Assembly: GCA_016191165.1 (NCBI GenBank)
Contig: JACPPF010000183.1
Span: forward strand, 51,428 to 115,427
Source: Planctomycetota bacterium
GTDB taxonomy: Bacteria > Planctomycetota > Planctomycetia > Gemmatales > Gemmataceae
DNA: 64,000 bases
Reading direction: 5' to 3'
Shown: piece by piece, positions 42,447-51,946 of the stretch
How positions within the stretch are numbered: position 1 is the first letter of the stretch
Layout of the letters: every line of letters begins with the position of its first letter
Notes under the pieces: generated by a model
Told to the model about the DNA's origin: nothing
What the model saw: the letters and a program-made list of their open reading frames with translations, nothing else
Databases searched by the model: none
Position numbers and translations under genes: made by a program

Positions 42447-43658
42447 ATGAAAACGGGCACGATCCTGCTGTGCGCGGGCTTCGGGTACGCGGTGGGTTTT
42501 TGGTCTCCGGCTCATGCCCAGGAAAAGCCGATCTGGCACGCGGATTGGCCGACCGCGCAGCGCATCGCCCGGCAAACGAACAAGCCAATCTTCGCGGTTT
42601 TGGTTTGTCGACACTGACGCGACGACCAAGGTTTTGACGGGCAGGTTGTTCGTCTCCATCCCGAAATACGCGCCGCCGCGCAGGAGTATGTGTTGCTTCG
42701 CATTGGCAACCTGCGCGGGATCGATTTGTCCTGGTTTGAAGTCGATTTCGACCTGACCTGGAATGCGCTCTTTCTCGCGCCGGAAGGTCAGACGCTGGGC
42801 CGATTCGGTGGCCGCGATGCCCACACGCCGCAAAAATACCACTCGCTCCCGGCTCTCAATCTCGCTCTGAGGCAGGCCCTCAAACGTTTCCGAGCCGGCG
42901 AGGTCCCGAAACCCGCTCCGCGCAAACCCGAGCGCGCGGAAAACTATCCAGCCGCCGCAAAGCTGCCGTTCAACGCGTGCATTCACTGTCATCACGTCCA
43001 CGAATTCCGCCGCGATGCACTTCAGCGCGCCAGGCGCTGGTCACTTGATGATGTTTGGATCTATCCCCAGCCGGAGAATGTCGGACTGACTCTCGACATC
43101 AACCAGGGCGACCGCGTCTTGAGCGTGAAATCGAAGTCCCCGGCGGCTATCCTGGGTATTACGCCGAAGGATGTCTTGCGAAAAATCGGCGGCGTGCCCA
43201 TCGCTTCCATCGCGGACGTGCAGTACGCTCTGAACCAGGCGCCAACAACGGGCGAAATCCGGGTCGAATGGCAACGCAATGGTGTGCGGAAAGGAGGCGA
43301 TCTAAATTTGCCCAAGGACTGGCGCAAGACCGACGTCTCATGGCGCTGGTCGCTCAAGAGCCTTTCGCCCAACCCCAGCCTCATCGGCGACGATCTGGAA
43401 CCCGCGGAACGTGCGAAACTGGGGCTCACGCCCAAACGTCTGGCGTATCGTCAAATGAATTTCCTGACACCGACGGCGCGACACGCCGGCCTCCGCGCAA
43501 ATGACGTGATCATCGGTATCAACGATCGGCCGCTGACAATGACGGCACGCCAGTTTGAGACCCACATACGGCTGTATCATCGCGTTGGAGAGGAAATTAC
43601 GTTAAACGTGTTGCGGGGAAAGGAGTCTGTGCGGGTCAAGTTGAAGTTGCCGGAATGA
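42447..43658 (+). CDS. Secreted thioredoxin-like/PDZ protein, predicted selenoprotein (Sec at TGA 42615-42617)
   Basis: Read through TGA this is a 403-residue protein. The signal peptide covers residues 1-24. A thioredoxin-like segment KPIFAVLVCRH-U-RDDQGFDGQVV places Sec57 three after Cys54, a CxxU redox motif where family members as I recall them have CxxC. A heme- or metal-like CIHCHH motif lies at 178-183, followed by two PDZ domains at about 215-290 and 320-395 (GLTLDINQGDRVLSV, GLRANDVIIGINDRPLTM). The frame continues without any shift from RDDQGFDG into QEYVLLRIGNLRGIDL. The protein should be periplasmic and handle thiol/disulfide or peroxide chemistry. Two broken fragments would be the alternative, but the motif position and the hairpin at the same spacing as in fhcB argue for recoding. 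Confidence 0.82.
42636..42654 (+). promoter_or_regulatory. Predicted bacterial SECIS element of the thioredoxin-like gene
   Basis: A 7-bp stem (GACGGGC / GTTCGTC, with two G-T wobbles) carries the loop AGGTT, containing the GGU core typical of SelB-binding apical loops. The first loop base (42643) is 26 nt after the last base of the TGA, identical to the fhcB element. It lies in the coding frame. Confidence 0.75.
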
Positions 43659-43668
43659 TGACAGGTAT

Positions 43669-43716
43669 GTTTACGTTTAGCGCTCGCGCGGCGCCATGCG
43701 GGCGCTAAACGTAAAC
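43669..43716. repeat. Palindrome between convergent genes
   Basis: Perfect 15-bp arms GTTTACGTTTAGCGC (43669-43683) and GCGCTAAACGTAAAC (43702-43716), 18-nt spacer. It starts 10 nt after the selenoprotein stop and ends 7 nt before the dnaK stop. Its place between two convergent stops suits a two-way terminator or mRNA stabiliser. Confidence 0.9.
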
Positions 43717-43723
43717 CGGTTCT

Positions 43724-45652
43724 TTATTTCTTGACCTCGAATTCCGCATCGATCACGTCGTCGCTCTTGGGGGCGCCGGTGGGGGGTGGTTCGGACGGCC
43801 CGCCGCGACCGACATGTTGTGCCATCGCGTGGGCGGCAGTATGCAGGTTGTTGACGGCATTGCGAATGGCGTCAAGGTCGTGCCCGTCCTTGGCCTGCTT
43901 GACCTTTTCGACCGCCGCCAGCACGGGCGCCTTGTCGCCCTCGGACAACTTGTCGCCCGCCTCTTGGATCGCCTTCTCGACCTGCCAGACGGCGGCGTCC
44001 GCTTCGTTCTTGGCGTCCGCCAGCTCCTTTTTCTTCTTGTCCTCATCGGCAAACTTCTCGGCATCGCGGCGCATCTTCTCGACTTCGTCGCTGTTGAGCC
44101 CGCTCGATTGCTCGATCTTGCGGTTGACCTCCTTGCCGGTCTTCTGGTCGCGCGCGGTGACGTTCAGGATGCCGTTCTTGTCGATGTCGAATGACACCTC
44201 GATTTTCGGCATGCCACGCGGCGCCGATTCGATATCCACCAGGTCAAACTGTGCGAGCAACCGATTGTCCGCGGCCATCGCGCGTTCGCCCTGATAGACC
44301 TTGACGGTGACGGCGCGCTGATTGTCATCAGCGGTGGAAAAGATTTCCTTCTTGGTCGTCGGAATGGTCGTGTTGCGCTCGACGAGTTTCGTGAACACGC
44401 CGCCCAGAGTCTCGATGCCCAACGACAGCGGCGTCACGTCGAGCAGGACGACGTTTGACAGGCTGCCGAGCAAGATCTGCGCGCCTTGAATGGCGGCGCC
44501 GATCGCGACGACCTCATCGGGGTTGACGCCCTTGTGACCCTCCTTGCCGAAAACTTCCTTCACGAGTTGCTGAACGCGCGGCATGCGCGTCATGCCGCCG
44601 ACGAGGACCACCTCGTCGATATCGCTCGGCTTCATCTTGGCATCCTTGAGCGCCTGCAGGACGGGGCCCTTGCAGCGTTCGATCAGGTGCGAGACGAGTT
44701 GCTCGAACTGCGAGCGCGTGATGGTTTTCTGCAAGTGCTTGGCGCCGGAGGCGTCCGCGGTGATGAACGGCAGGTTGATGTCGGTCTGCGTCTGCTGCGA
44801 CAGATCCTTTTTGGCCTGTTCGCATGCTTCCTTGAGGCGTTGCAGGGCCATCGGGTCCTTGCGAAGGTCGATGCCGTTGTCCTTCTGAAACTCGGACGCA
44901 ACGAAGTCGATCAGCACCTGGTCGAAGTCGTCGCCGCCCAGATGGGTGTCGCCGTTGGTGGCTTGCACCTCAAATACCCCGTCGCCGACTTCGAGGATGG
45001 AGATGTCGAACGTGCCGCCGCCGAGATCGAAGACGGCGATCTTCTCGTCCTTCTTTTTGTCGAGCCCATACGCCAGCGAGGCCGCGGTCGGCTCGTTAAG
45101 GATGCGCATGCGCTGCTTTTCTTTTTTGCCCGACTTGGGATCCTCGATTTCCCATTCGCTGTCAAAGCCCGCGATCTGGGCGGCGTCGATCGTTGCCTGC
45201 CGCTGGGCGTCGTTGAAATAAGCCGGGACCGTGATGACCGCCTTGCGAACGGTGTAGCCAAGGTACGCCTCGGCCGCTTCTTTCAACTTGCGCAGGACCA
45301 GAGCGGAGATCTCGGGAGGCGTATAGGCTTTGCCGTCGATATCGACCTTGACGAGTTCGTTGGCGCCGCCGACGATCTTGTAGGGAACGAGCTTTTCCTC
45401 GGATTGCACCTCGGTATGCCGGCGTCCCATGAAGCGCTTGATCGAATAGACGGTGCGGCGCGAGTTTGTGACGGCCTGGCGTTTGGCGGGATCACCCACG
45501 AGCCGTTCGCCCTTGTCCGTGAACGCGACAATGCTGGGCGTCAGGCGGAGCCCCTCCTGATTGGCGATGACTTTCACCTCGCCGCCTTCCATGATTGCCA
45601 CGACGGAGTTGGTGGTGCCCAGGTCGATGCCGATGATTTTTTCTTCAGCCAT
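43724..45652 (-). CDS. dnaK: Chaperone DnaK (Hsp70)
   Basis: 642 residues. It begins [20 protein letters not shown]. Further ATPase motifs are [40 protein letters not shown] and [19 protein letters not shown]. The linker [17 protein letters not shown] leads into the substrate-binding domain, and the end [11 protein letters not shown] is the conserved C-terminus. An insertion [12 protein letters not shown] in the nucleotide domain (about residue 160) is longer than in the E. coli protein. ATG 45652 matches family starts. No grpE, dnaJ or CIRCE operator is seen beside it, so this is a stand-alone copy. Confidence 0.96.
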   Translation of the reverse strand: MAEEKIIGIDLGTTNSVVAIMEGGEVKVIANQEGLRLTPSIVAFTDKGERLVGDPAKRQAVTNSRRTVYSIKRFMGRRHTEVQSEEKLVPYKIVGGANELVKVDIDGKAYTPPEISALVLRKLKEAAEAYLGYTVRKAVITVPAYFNDAQRQATIDAAQIAGFDSEWEIEDPKSGKKEKQRMRILNEPTAASLAYGLDKKKDEKIAVFDLGGGTFDISILEVGDGVFEVQATNGDTHLGGDDFDQVLIDFVASEFQKDNGIDLRKDPMALQRLKEACEQAKKDLSQQTQTDINLPFITADASGAKHLQKTITRSQFEQLVSHLIERCKGPVLQALKDAKMKPSDIDEVVLVGGMTRMPRVQQLVKEVFGKEGHKGVNPDEVVAIGAAIQGAQILLGSLSNVVLLDVTPLSLGIETLGGVFTKLVERNTTIPTTKKEIFSTADDNQRAVTVKVYQGERAMAADNRLLAQFDLVDIESAPRGMPKIEVSFDIDKNGILNVTARDQKTGKEVNRKIEQSSGLNSDEVEKMRRDAEKFADEDKKKKELADAKNEADAAVWQVEKAIQEAGDKLSEGDKAPVLAAVEKVKQAKDGHDLDAIRNAVNNLHTAAHAMAQHVGRGGPSEPPPTGAPKSDDVIDAEFEVKK

Positions 45653-46121
45653 TTTCGCGATCCTTTCCGGAGTTTTCGCCGGTTGGTTGGGACATGGGTG
45701 GGCTTGAGCCAACGACCATAATATTAGGACTTCCCTGGGACTTTGCTCTGCCGGTTATCCGATTCAGATAGATTGGAGCCCCAGTACAAATTTCTTCGCT
45801 TTTTGCCAAAAACTCTGAGCAAGAAGTGTGCCGGGCACGTTGGCGGAGGCAAACTTGGTTTAACCTGTTATAAAACAATGGGTTAAGAACTTTTTTAGTG
45901 ATAGTTCCCCAACGGCGTGGCCTGGATGCCATGCACCAGACTGTCAAAATGGCATCCGAAATGGCACACGACGCGGCCGCTGGCGAGCTAATAGGGGGTA
46001 ATTTGTAAAAATAAGCCCAAAACCTTGATGTAATAGGGGTTTCCTTGTTGACGCCGCTTTGTCGGAGACCTAAATTGAGACGAAATCCGCGCATTGCCGT
46101 TCCTCCACGAGATCCTTTTCC
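45653..46121. other. 469-nt divergent intergenic region between dnaK and pheA
   Basis: Relatively AT-rich and without a supported gene. It must carry promoters for both directions. AT-rich blocks near 45860-45900 (TTATAAAACAAT) and 46000-46050 are candidates for -10 regions. I find no CIRCE operator and no clear riboswitch. Confidence 0.45.
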
Positions 46122-47246
46122 ATGGCGCGCAAACCTGAAAGCGAATCCACCGTATCGGCGAAGACGTTGGCACAGCTCAAATCGTTGCGAACCGCCATCG
46201 ACAAGCTCGATTTGCAAATCTTGAAGCTCGTCAACGAACGCGCCGCCGCCGCAGGCGAGATTGGCAAGCTCAAAAGCGAGAGCAGTTCGGAGGTGTTCAA
46301 CCCCGTTCGCGAGGAAGAAGTGCTGCGCAATGTCCTGGACGCCAGCAAGGGACCGCTCGACGAGGTCACGATCCGCGCTGTGTTCCGGGAGATCATCAGC
46401 GGGTCGCGCGCCTTGCAAAAAATCATCAAGGTCGCATACCTTGGCCCTGAATACAGCTATAGCCATCTCGCCGCTGTCGAGCGGTTTGGCCACGCGGTCG
46501 AATATATGCGCGTCGGGAGCATTATGTCGGTGTTTGAGGAAGTCAATCGCAGCCACGTCGATTTTGGCGTCGTGCCCCTGGAGAACTCGACCGACGGCGG
46601 CGTCTCGGACACTCTGGAAATGTTCATGCGCTTGCCGCACTTGAAGATTTGTGCCGAGGTGAGACTGCGCATCCACCACAATCTGCTGGCCAATTGTGAT
46701 CAGGAGCAGATTCGCCGCGTGTATTCGAAACCCCAGGCGCTGGCCCAGTGCCGCAACTGGCTGGGCAAGAACCTGCCCTTCGCAGACCTGAAGGACGTAT
46801 CCAGCACCGCGGTCGCAGCCCAGTTGGCGCAACAGGAGCCCGGCGCCGCGGCAGTCGCCAGCCGGCAGGCAGCGGTGAAATACGGCCTGCGCATCCTGTT
46901 CAGCGATATCGAGGACTATCCGCACAACGAGACTCGCTTTGCCATCATTGGCCAAAACGAGGCCTCCCGATCCGGAACCGACAAGACGGCCTTGATGTTC
47001 AAGGTCCCGCACCACCCCGGCTCTCTGGTGGATGCCCTCGACGTTTTCAAGAACAACAAGCTGAACCTGACCTGGATCGAGTCCTTCCCCGCGAAGACGG
47101 AGAGCGATCAGCTCGAGTACATGTTCTTCGTCGATTTCGAGGGGCACATCGAGGACCCCAAAGTAAAACGGGCACTCCAGGCTTTGGAAAAGCACTGCGA
47201 GCAGCTGGTGGTGCTGGGGTCGTTTCCGATTGCGACCGTGAGTTAG
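46122..47246 (+). CDS. pheA: Bifunctional chorismate mutase / prephenate dehydratase
   Basis: 374-residue P-protein. The chorismate mutase domain is about 15-95 ([30 protein letters not shown]). The prephenate dehydratase domain is about 105-285 ([57 protein letters not shown]). The C-terminal ACT domain is about 295-370 ([18 protein letters not shown], with TWIESFPAK in place of the usual ESRP). It makes phenylpyruvate from chorismate, and the ACT domain should sense phenylalanine. The next gene encodes DAHP synthase, so first and late steps of aromatic synthesis are adjacent. Confidence 0.94.
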   Translation: MARKPESESTVSAKTLAQLKSLRTAIDKLDLQILKLVNERAAAAGEIGKLKSESSSEVFNPVREEEVLRNVLDASKGPLDEVTIRAVFREIISGSRALQKIIKVAYLGPEYSYSHLAAVERFGHAVEYMRVGSIMSVFEEVNRSHVDFGVVPLENSTDGGVSDTLEMFMRLPHLKICAEVRLRIHHNLLANCDQEQIRRVYSKPQALAQCRNWLGKNLPFADLKDVSSTAVAAQLAQQEPGAAAVASRQAAVKYGLRILFSDIEDYPHNETRFAIIGQNEASRSGTDKTALMFKVPHHPGSLVDALDVFKNNKLNLTWIESFPAKTESDQLEYMFFVDFEGHIEDPKVKRALQALEKHCEQLVVLGSFPIATVS

Positions 47247-47264
47247 CCCCGTCTCGTTTGGCCT

Positions 47265-47330
47265 CGACCCGAATGGGAGCGCAAACCGCAAGCCGCAGGC
47301 CTTGACGCGGTTCGCGTTCCCTTCGGATCG
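47265..47330. repeat. Palindromic element, family 3 copy b
   Basis: Arms CGACCCGAATGGGAGCGC... (47265-47289) and ...CCCTTCGGATCG (47307-47330) pair over about 24 bp with a few mismatches. The left flank GTTTGGCCTCGACCCGAA resembles the element at 34073. It lies in the pheA to DAHP synthase gap. Confidence 0.78.
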
Positions 47331-47358
47331 CATCCCTACGCCCCCAAGGGCTCTTCCC

Positions 47359-48372
47359 ATGATCATCGTTCTCAAACCCGATTCCACCCCGGCCGAGATC
47401 GACCACGTCATCGAGCGAATCCAGGACCTCGGACTTAAACCGCACGTCTCCACCGGCGAACATCGCACGATCATTGGCGTCATCGGCGATGAGAGCAAGA
47501 TGCAGGCCCAACCGCTCCAAGCCATCGCCGGCGTGGAGCAGGTGCTGCCAATCATGAAGCCGTTCAAGATGGCAAGCCGGGAGTTTCACAAGGCGGACAC
47601 CGTCGTCAACGTCGGCAAGGTGAAGATAGGGGGCGGTCATCTCGGCATGATCGCCGGGCCGTGCGCGATCGAAAGCGTCTGGATACTCGACGAGATCGCC
47701 GGCGCGGTCAAGAAGGCCGGCGCCAACATCCTCCGCGGCGGCGCATTCAAGCCGCGGACCAGTCCCTACAGTTTCCAGGGACTGGGCGAGGACGGCCTCA
47801 AATTCCTGCAGGACGTGGGCCAAAAGCATGACATGCCCACCGTCACCGAGGTAATGGATCCGCGCCAGATTCCGCTCGTTGAGAAATATGCCGACATGTT
47901 CCAGATCGGCGCGCGCAACATGCAAAATTTCGATCTTCTGAAAGAGATCGGCCAGACCAAAAAACCGGTCCTGATGAAACGCGGCATGAGCGCGACCGTG
48001 AAGGATCTCCTGATGTCCGCGGAGTATGTGCTTTCCGAGGGAAACCCGAATGTGGTCTTGTGCGAGCGCGGTGTCCGTTCCTTCGAGGATTCGACGCGGA
48101 ACATGCTCGACATGAGCGCCGTGCCAAACGTTCAAGGCCAGAGCCATTTGCCCATCATCGTCGATCCGAGCCATGCGACAGGCCGGACCGACCTGATTCC
48201 GCCCATGGCGTTGGCATCGATCGCGGCCGGGGCGGACGGCGTTCATATCGAAGTCCACAGTTGCCCCGAGAAGGCGCTCTCGGACGGCCCGCAAGCTCTG
48301 TTGCCCCCCAAGTACGCGGAAGTGATGGCCCAGATTCGTAAGTTGGCCGAGGTGCTCGGGAAGGTGTTTTGA
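47359..48372 (+). CDS. aroF: 3-deoxy-7-phosphoheptulonate (DAHP) synthase, AroF type
   Basis: 337 residues. An N-terminal ferredoxin-like regulatory domain (about 1-70, [20 protein letters not shown]) is followed by the TIM-barrel of the KDO8P/DAHP synthase family: [70 protein letters not shown] and [11 protein letters not shown]. It condenses phosphoenolpyruvate and erythrose-4-phosphate, opening the shikimate pathway. The extra N-domain is the feedback module of Thermotoga-type enzymes. ATG 47359 starts that domain; the upstream codons overlap a palindrome. Confidence 0.94.
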   Translation: MIIVLKPDSTPAEIDHVIERIQDLGLKPHVSTGEHRTIIGVIGDESKMQAQPLQAIAGVEQVLPIMKPFKMASREFHKADTVVNVGKVKIGGGHLGMIAGPCAIESVWILDEIAGAVKKAGANILRGGAFKPRTSPYSFQGLGEDGLKFLQDVGQKHDMPTVTEVMDPRQIPLVEKYADMFQIGARNMQNFDLLKEIGQTKKPVLMKRGMSATVKDLLMSAEYVLSEGNPNVVLCERGVRSFEDSTRNMLDMSAVPNVQGQSHLPIIVDPSHATGRTDLIPPMALASIAAGADGVHIEVHSCPEKALSDGPQALLPPKYAEVMAQIRKLAEVLGKVF

Positions 48373-48374
48373 TT

Positions 48375-48459
48375 CCAAGCCCCGCCCTGAGCGCAGCGAT
48401 TGGCGGGGGTTCTCGCGCGGACGACCCCCGCCAATCGCTGCGCTCATGGCGGGGCTTGG
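48375..48459. repeat. Palindromic element, family 4 (intergenic copy)
   Basis: 36-bp arms (left begins CCAAGCCCCGCCCTGAGC, right ends GGCGGGGCTTGG) pair with a single mismatch around a 13-nt loop. It starts 2 nt behind the DAHP synthase stop. A half-element with the same TGAGCGCAGCGATT core lies in frame inside valS at 54435. Confidence 0.92.
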
Positions 48460-48470
48460 GCACGACACCC

Positions 48471-49946
48471 ATGCAGCAAGTCCACCTGCGCGTCAACGAC
48501 GCCGAAACGGGCAAACCCACGCCCGTGCGCTTGCGCATCACCGATGCCGATGGAACCTACTACGCCCCCTATGGCCGACTGACCGAATTCGCCACCGGCG
48601 CCAATCAAGACGTCGGCGGCAACGTGCTGATCGGGGCGAAAAAGTGGTGCTACATCGACGGCGCCTGCGAAATCCTGCTCCCGCCCGGTCAACTGCAAAT
48701 CGAAATCACCAAGGGATTCGAATACAAGCCGCTTGACGAGACCATCACGCTCTTGCCCGGCAAGATGGCCCTGCGCTTCACCATGGAACGCTGGTGCGAC
48801 CTGCGCAAGGAAGGCTGGTATTCCGGCGACACGACCGTACATATGTTATCCCCCGATGCAGCGCTCCTGGAGGGGCAGGCCGAGGATGTGGCCGTTGTCA
48901 ACCTGTTGGCGGATGAGAGATATCTTGCCGACAAGAATGGAAACTGGCACCCGGCGATTCCGAACATCCTGTCGTTTAGTGGCCAGCAATTCGCACGCCA
49001 GGGGCCGGGTTGTGGAGTGGCGGTCAACACGCTCAATGTTCATCATTGGCACGGCAACCTTGCCCTTCTGCATTGTCATCGTCCCGTGTATCCCTTGACA
49101 CTGGGACTTGATCGCGGGGATAACTTCGCGCTGGCCGACTGGTGTGACCAGTGTCATCGCAAGAACGGGCTCGTGGTCTGGACCGGACCTCATCGAACTT
49201 TGGCTTTAGGGCCGGGCGAACCGCTGGCGGACCTGATCCTCGGCAAATTCGATGCCTTTGACGTGCGGGAATCAAGCGAAATCGCTTTCTATTTTGCGCT
49301 GTACTCCTGCGGCCTTGCCGTCCCTCTCGTTGGCGGGAGCCGCAAGGGGACCAACGCTCAGGTGCTCGGATCGATGCGCACCTATGCCCACGGGACTCCA
49401 GGAAACGAATTCGGCTACGCGGCCTGGATCGAAGCCGTCCGCGCAGGACGCACGTTCATTAGCACCGGGCCGATGCTGCACTTTACGATTGACGGCGAGG
49501 TCCCATCGACGGCGCCGGCGCGGCCGACGGCGTCGCAGCCCCGCAAGGTGCGCGTGGAAGCGAAGCACTCGAATAGGATTTCATGCGTCGAATTGCTGTG
49601 GAACGGAAGCGTGGTAGCGGAGGTCCATCCACCTGCCGATTCTCCCTGCGTGGCGGTCCTTGAACATGAGCTGATCGCCAGGGAGAGCGGCTGGGTCGCG
49701 GCCCGCTGCGTGGGAGTTCGTGACGACGAAACGAATGTGTTTGCGCACACCTCGGCAATCCCGTTTCAGGGCGCCGACCCGCTCGGATGGGCGGAGCCGC
49801 GCCGCGTCAACCTGGCCCTCAACGATCTCGATGCCATGCTCCGCTGGGCGAAAGAACAAGCCCGTTGCGACACATCGGCCCAGCGTGAGCGGCTGTGCGG
49901 AATTTTCGAGGAAGCGCGAACCATGCTGGCGAAAAGGCTCTCCTGA
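48471..49946 (+). CDS. CehA/McbA-family metallohydrolase-like protein
   Basis: 491 residues with an N-terminal beta-sandwich (MQQVHLRVNDAETGKPTPVR, carboxypeptidase-regulatory-like). A PHP-like metallohydrolase domain follows, in which GWYSGDTTVHMLSPDAALLE corresponds to the family WHSGDTHVH motif, and LHCHRPVYPL and VVWTGPHRTL could supply further ligands. Replacement of His by Thr in the motif (TTVHM) may alter metal binding. Members hydrolyse carbamates or are uncharacterised. ATG 48471 is chosen because the upstream frame is the palindrome. A normal stop is followed by the cimA leader region. Confidence 0.78.
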   Translation: MQQVHLRVNDAETGKPTPVRLRITDADGTYYAPYGRLTEFATGANQDVGGNVLIGAKKWCYIDGACEILLPPGQLQIEITKGFEYKPLDETITLLPGKMALRFTMERWCDLRKEGWYSGDTTVHMLSPDAALLEGQAEDVAVVNLLADERYLADKNGNWHPAIPNILSFSGQQFARQGPGCGVAVNTLNVHHWHGNLALLHCHRPVYPLTLGLDRGDNFALADWCDQCHRKNGLVVWTGPHRTLALGPGEPLADLILGKFDAFDVRESSEIAFYFALYSCGLAVPLVGGSRKGTNAQVLGSMRTYAHGTPGNEFGYAAWIEAVRAGRTFISTGPMLHFTIDGEVPSTAPARPTASQPRKVRVEAKHSNRISCVELLWNGSVVAEVHPPADSPCVAVLEHELIARESGWVAARCVGVRDDETNVFAHTSAIPFQGADPLGWAEPRRVNLALNDLDAMLRWAKEQARCDTSAQRERLCGIFEEARTMLAKRLS

Positions 49947-49981
49947 TTGACATGCCGCGTGATTCGCCGTATGATTTCTCC

Positions 49982-50071
49982 ATGCCACAAATAGTCCCAA
50001 ACCTGATCGCCATTTACGCAGCGCAGGGAGTGCGCGTCGGCGTAGTAACAGGTGAATCACTTCGGGGCTGA
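49982..50071 (+). CDS. Possible leader peptide upstream of cimA
   Basis: A 29-codon frame beginning MPQIVPNLIAIYAAQGVRVG and ending GESLRG is rich in branched-chain residues: three Ile, five Val and two Leu. It ends 28 nt before an intrinsic terminator, and citramalate synthase, the first enzyme of a pathway to isoleucine, follows. This arrangement resembles a translational attenuator. The ATG has no strong ribosome-binding site and the count could be coincidence, so the call is tentative. Confidence 0.35.
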   Translation: MPQIVPNLIAIYAAQGVRVGVVTGESLRG

Positions 50072-50098
50072 ATCGGCGTCCATTGGCGCAAGCGAGCA

Positions 50099-50129
50099 AA
50101 CCCCGGAGAATGGTCTTCGGGGTTTTTTT
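50099..50129 (+). terminator. Intrinsic terminator / possible attenuator before cimA
   Basis: An 11-bp stem (AACCCCGGAGA with TCTTCGGGGTT, one G-T pair) with the loop ATGG is followed by an uninterrupted run of seven T. It lies 85 nt upstream of the cimA ATG. It either ends the preceding transcript or, with the leader peptide at 49982, attenuates cimA. Confidence 0.8.
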
Positions 50130-50135
50130 GTTTCG

Positions 50136-50205
50136 ACCAGCCCCACGCGCAAGTGTGGGGAATTTTCCGCTCACCCAAAACCCCACGCTTGCGCGTGGGG
50201 CTGGT
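50136..50205. repeat. Palindromic element just upstream of cimA
   Basis: 25-bp arms (left begins ACCAGCCCCACGCGCAAG, right ends GCGTGGGGCTGGT) with one mismatch and a 20-nt spacer, ending 8 nt before the cimA ATG. If transcribed it would hide or expose the start region. Confidence 0.9.
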
Positions 50206-50213
50206 AAGGCTCC

Positions 50214-51842
50214 ATGAAACGCATCCAAATCTACGACACAACCTTGCGCGACGGCAGCCAGGGGGAAGGCATCAACTTCTCCCTGCAAGACAAGCTGCTC
50301 ATCACGCGCCGCCTTGACGAGTTCGGCGTCGATTACATCGAGGGCGGCTATCCGCTCTCTAACCCAAAAGATTTCGAGTACTTTCAGGAAGTTCGCAAGC
50401 TGCCATTGAAACACGCCAGGGTCGTTGCCTTCGGCATGACGCGCCGCAAGAACTGCGATCCGGCTACCGACACGTGCTTGAAGGCTCTGGTCGATTCGCA
50501 GGCAGCCGTCATCACGATCGTCGGCAAGACGTGGGACATGCACGTGACCGACGTGCTCGGGGCCACGCTCGACGAAAACCTGAACATGATCGCCGACTCC
50601 GTGCGTCACTGCAAATCGCAGCCGCACGTGGACGAGGTGATCTACGATGCCGAGCATTTTTTCGACGGCTTCAAGGCCAACGCCGATTACGCCATCAAGA
50701 CTTTGCTGGCTGCCCTCAGCGGTGGCGCCAGCATGGTGGTCCTGTGCGACACCAACGGCGGCACGTTGCCTGAGGACGTCGCCGAGTGCGTTGCCAAGGT
50801 GAAATCCGCATTGCCTGGCGTTGATCTGGGCATCCATTGTCATAACGATAGCGACGTCGCCACCGCCAACTCGCTCGCCGCGATTTACCAGGGCGCCGTG
50901 CAAGTGCAGGGCACGATCAACGGCATCGGCGAGCGCTGCGGCAACGCGGATTTGGTGGCGATCATTGCCAATCTCGCACTCAAACGCGGCTACGACATGC
51001 TAAAGCCTGGCAGTTTGCAGCACCTGACGGAGTTGTCCCGTTATGTCTACGAGATCGCGAACATGAACTTCCGCAACGGCCAGCCGTTCGTTGGCACAAG
51101 CGCCTTCGCCCACAAGGGCGGCATGCATGCGCATGCCGTCGCGCGCGTTTCCGCAAGCTATGAGCACATTGACCCGACCCTTGTCGGCAACGAACGCCGC
51201 ATTCTGATTAGTGAATTGTCCGGCCAGGCGAACATCTTGACCAAGACCGCGAAGTATGCGATTGAGAACAACAGGGAATTCAACATCAAGCTGCGCGACA
51301 CGGTGCAGGACCTCGAAAACCAGGGCTACGAATTTGAAGCCGCGGAGGCGTCGTTTGACCTGCTTGCCAAAAAGGCGCTCGGCGTCTATCGCCCGAAGTT
51401 CGAGCGCTTGGCGTATCGCGTGAATGTGGAGACCGGCCTGCCGTTCGCCGGACGCGCAAGCGACGGACAGGCCGATCCGTCGCTTGCGCGTCCGGCTAAC
51501 GAACGTGTGCTGACGACGGAAGCAACTGTCAAGGTGCGCATCGGCGACCTCGTGCAACATACCGTCGCCGAGGGGGACGGCCCCGTCAACGCCCTTGACG
51601 CCGCGCTGCGCAAGGCGTTGCAGCAAACGTACCCGCGCCTGGCGGAAATGCAGCTTGTCGATTACAAGGTGCGCGTCGTCAACGCCCGCGCCGGAACTGC
51701 GGCGCGGGTGCGCGTCGTCATCGAGTCACGCGATCACACCCACGTGTGGGGCACCGTCGGCGTCAGCGAAAACATCATCGAAGCAAGCTGGCTGGCGTTG
51801 GCCGACAGCTTTGAGTACAAATTGTTCAAGGATGAGGAGTAG
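50214..51842 (+). CDS. cimA: (R)-citramalate synthase
   Basis: 542-residue enzyme of the LeuA family condensing pyruvate and acetyl-CoA to citramalate for isoleucine synthesis. The HMGL-like barrel starts IQIYDTTLRDGSQGEGINFS. Metal and catalytic motifs are VDYIEGGYPLSNPKD, the LGIHCHNDSDVATANSLAAI segment and GTINGIGERCGNADLVAII. The GTSAFAHKGGMHAHAV motif and the LeuA regulatory domain (about 430-535) follow. Residues about 411-431 (FAGRASDGQADPSLARPANE) are not part of the family and are encoded by a palindromic repeat in frame. Citramalate rather than isopropylmalate synthase is preferred from overall motif pattern. A leader/terminator precedes it. Confidence 0.92.
   Translation: MKRIQIYDTTLRDGSQGEGINFSLQDKLLITRRLDEFGVDYIEGGYPLSNPKDFEYFQEVRKLPLKHARVVAFGMTRRKNCDPATDTCLKALVDSQAAVITIVGKTWDMHVTDVLGATLDENLNMIADSVRHCKSQPHVDEVIYDAEHFFDGFKANADYAIKTLLAALSGGASMVVLCDTNGGTLPEDVAECVAKVKSALPGVDLGIHCHNDSDVATANSLAAIYQGAVQVQGTINGIGERCGNADLVAIIANLALKRGYDMLKPGSLQHLTELSRYVYEIANMNFRNGQPFVGTSAFAHKGGMHAHAVARVSASYEHIDPTLVGNERRILISELSGQANILTKTAKYAIENNREFNIKLRDTVQDLENQGYEFEAAEASFDLLAKKALGVYRPKFERLAYRVNVETGLPFAGRASDGQADPSLARPANERVLTTEATVKVRIGDLVQHTVAEGDGPVNALDAALRKALQQTYPRLAEMQLVDYKVRVVNARAGTAARVRVVIESRDHTHVWGTVGVSENIIEASWLALADSFEYKLFKDEE
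51443..51504. repeat. Palindromic element in frame inside cimA
   Basis: Arms GCCGGACGCGCAAGCGACGG (within 51443-51467) and its complement (within 51476-51504) share a perfect core of 20-plus bp with an 8-nt loop. The right arm is flanked by TAACGAAC, mirrored by GTTCG on the left. It encodes about 21 residues in the linker before the regulatory domain without breaking the frame. Confidence 0.9.
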
Positions 51843-51846
51843 GGAT

Positions 51847-51940
51847 TAGGGGTTGGGGGTTAGGGGTTCGCAAATCCCACCCGGCCAACTCTTATCCCGA
51901 TCCCAAAACCTAACCCCTGACCCCCAACCCCTAACCCCTA
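51847..51940. repeat. GGGGTTA-type palindrome between cimA and valS
   Basis: TAGGGGTTGGGGGTTAGGGG (from 51847) is mirrored by CCCCTGACCCCCAACCCCTA and further CCCCTA units up to 51940. The telomere-like G-runs on one strand can form a hairpin with the C-runs, or a G-quadruplex. It separates the cimA stop and the valS start. Confidence 0.88.
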
Positions 51941-51946
51941 TTCAAC

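Noticed and set aside
45653..46121. CIRCE heat-shock operator before dnaK
   Set aside because: No GCACTC-N9-GAGTGC-type repeat could be found in the region.
45645..47567. 640-codon minus-strand open frame over pheA and the dnaK-pheA gap
   Set aside because: Antisense of a well-recognised P-protein gene; crosses the promoter region and shows no family match.
51847..51940. True telomere repeat
   Set aside because: It is an internal palindrome with opposite-strand copies between two housekeeping genes, not a chromosome end.
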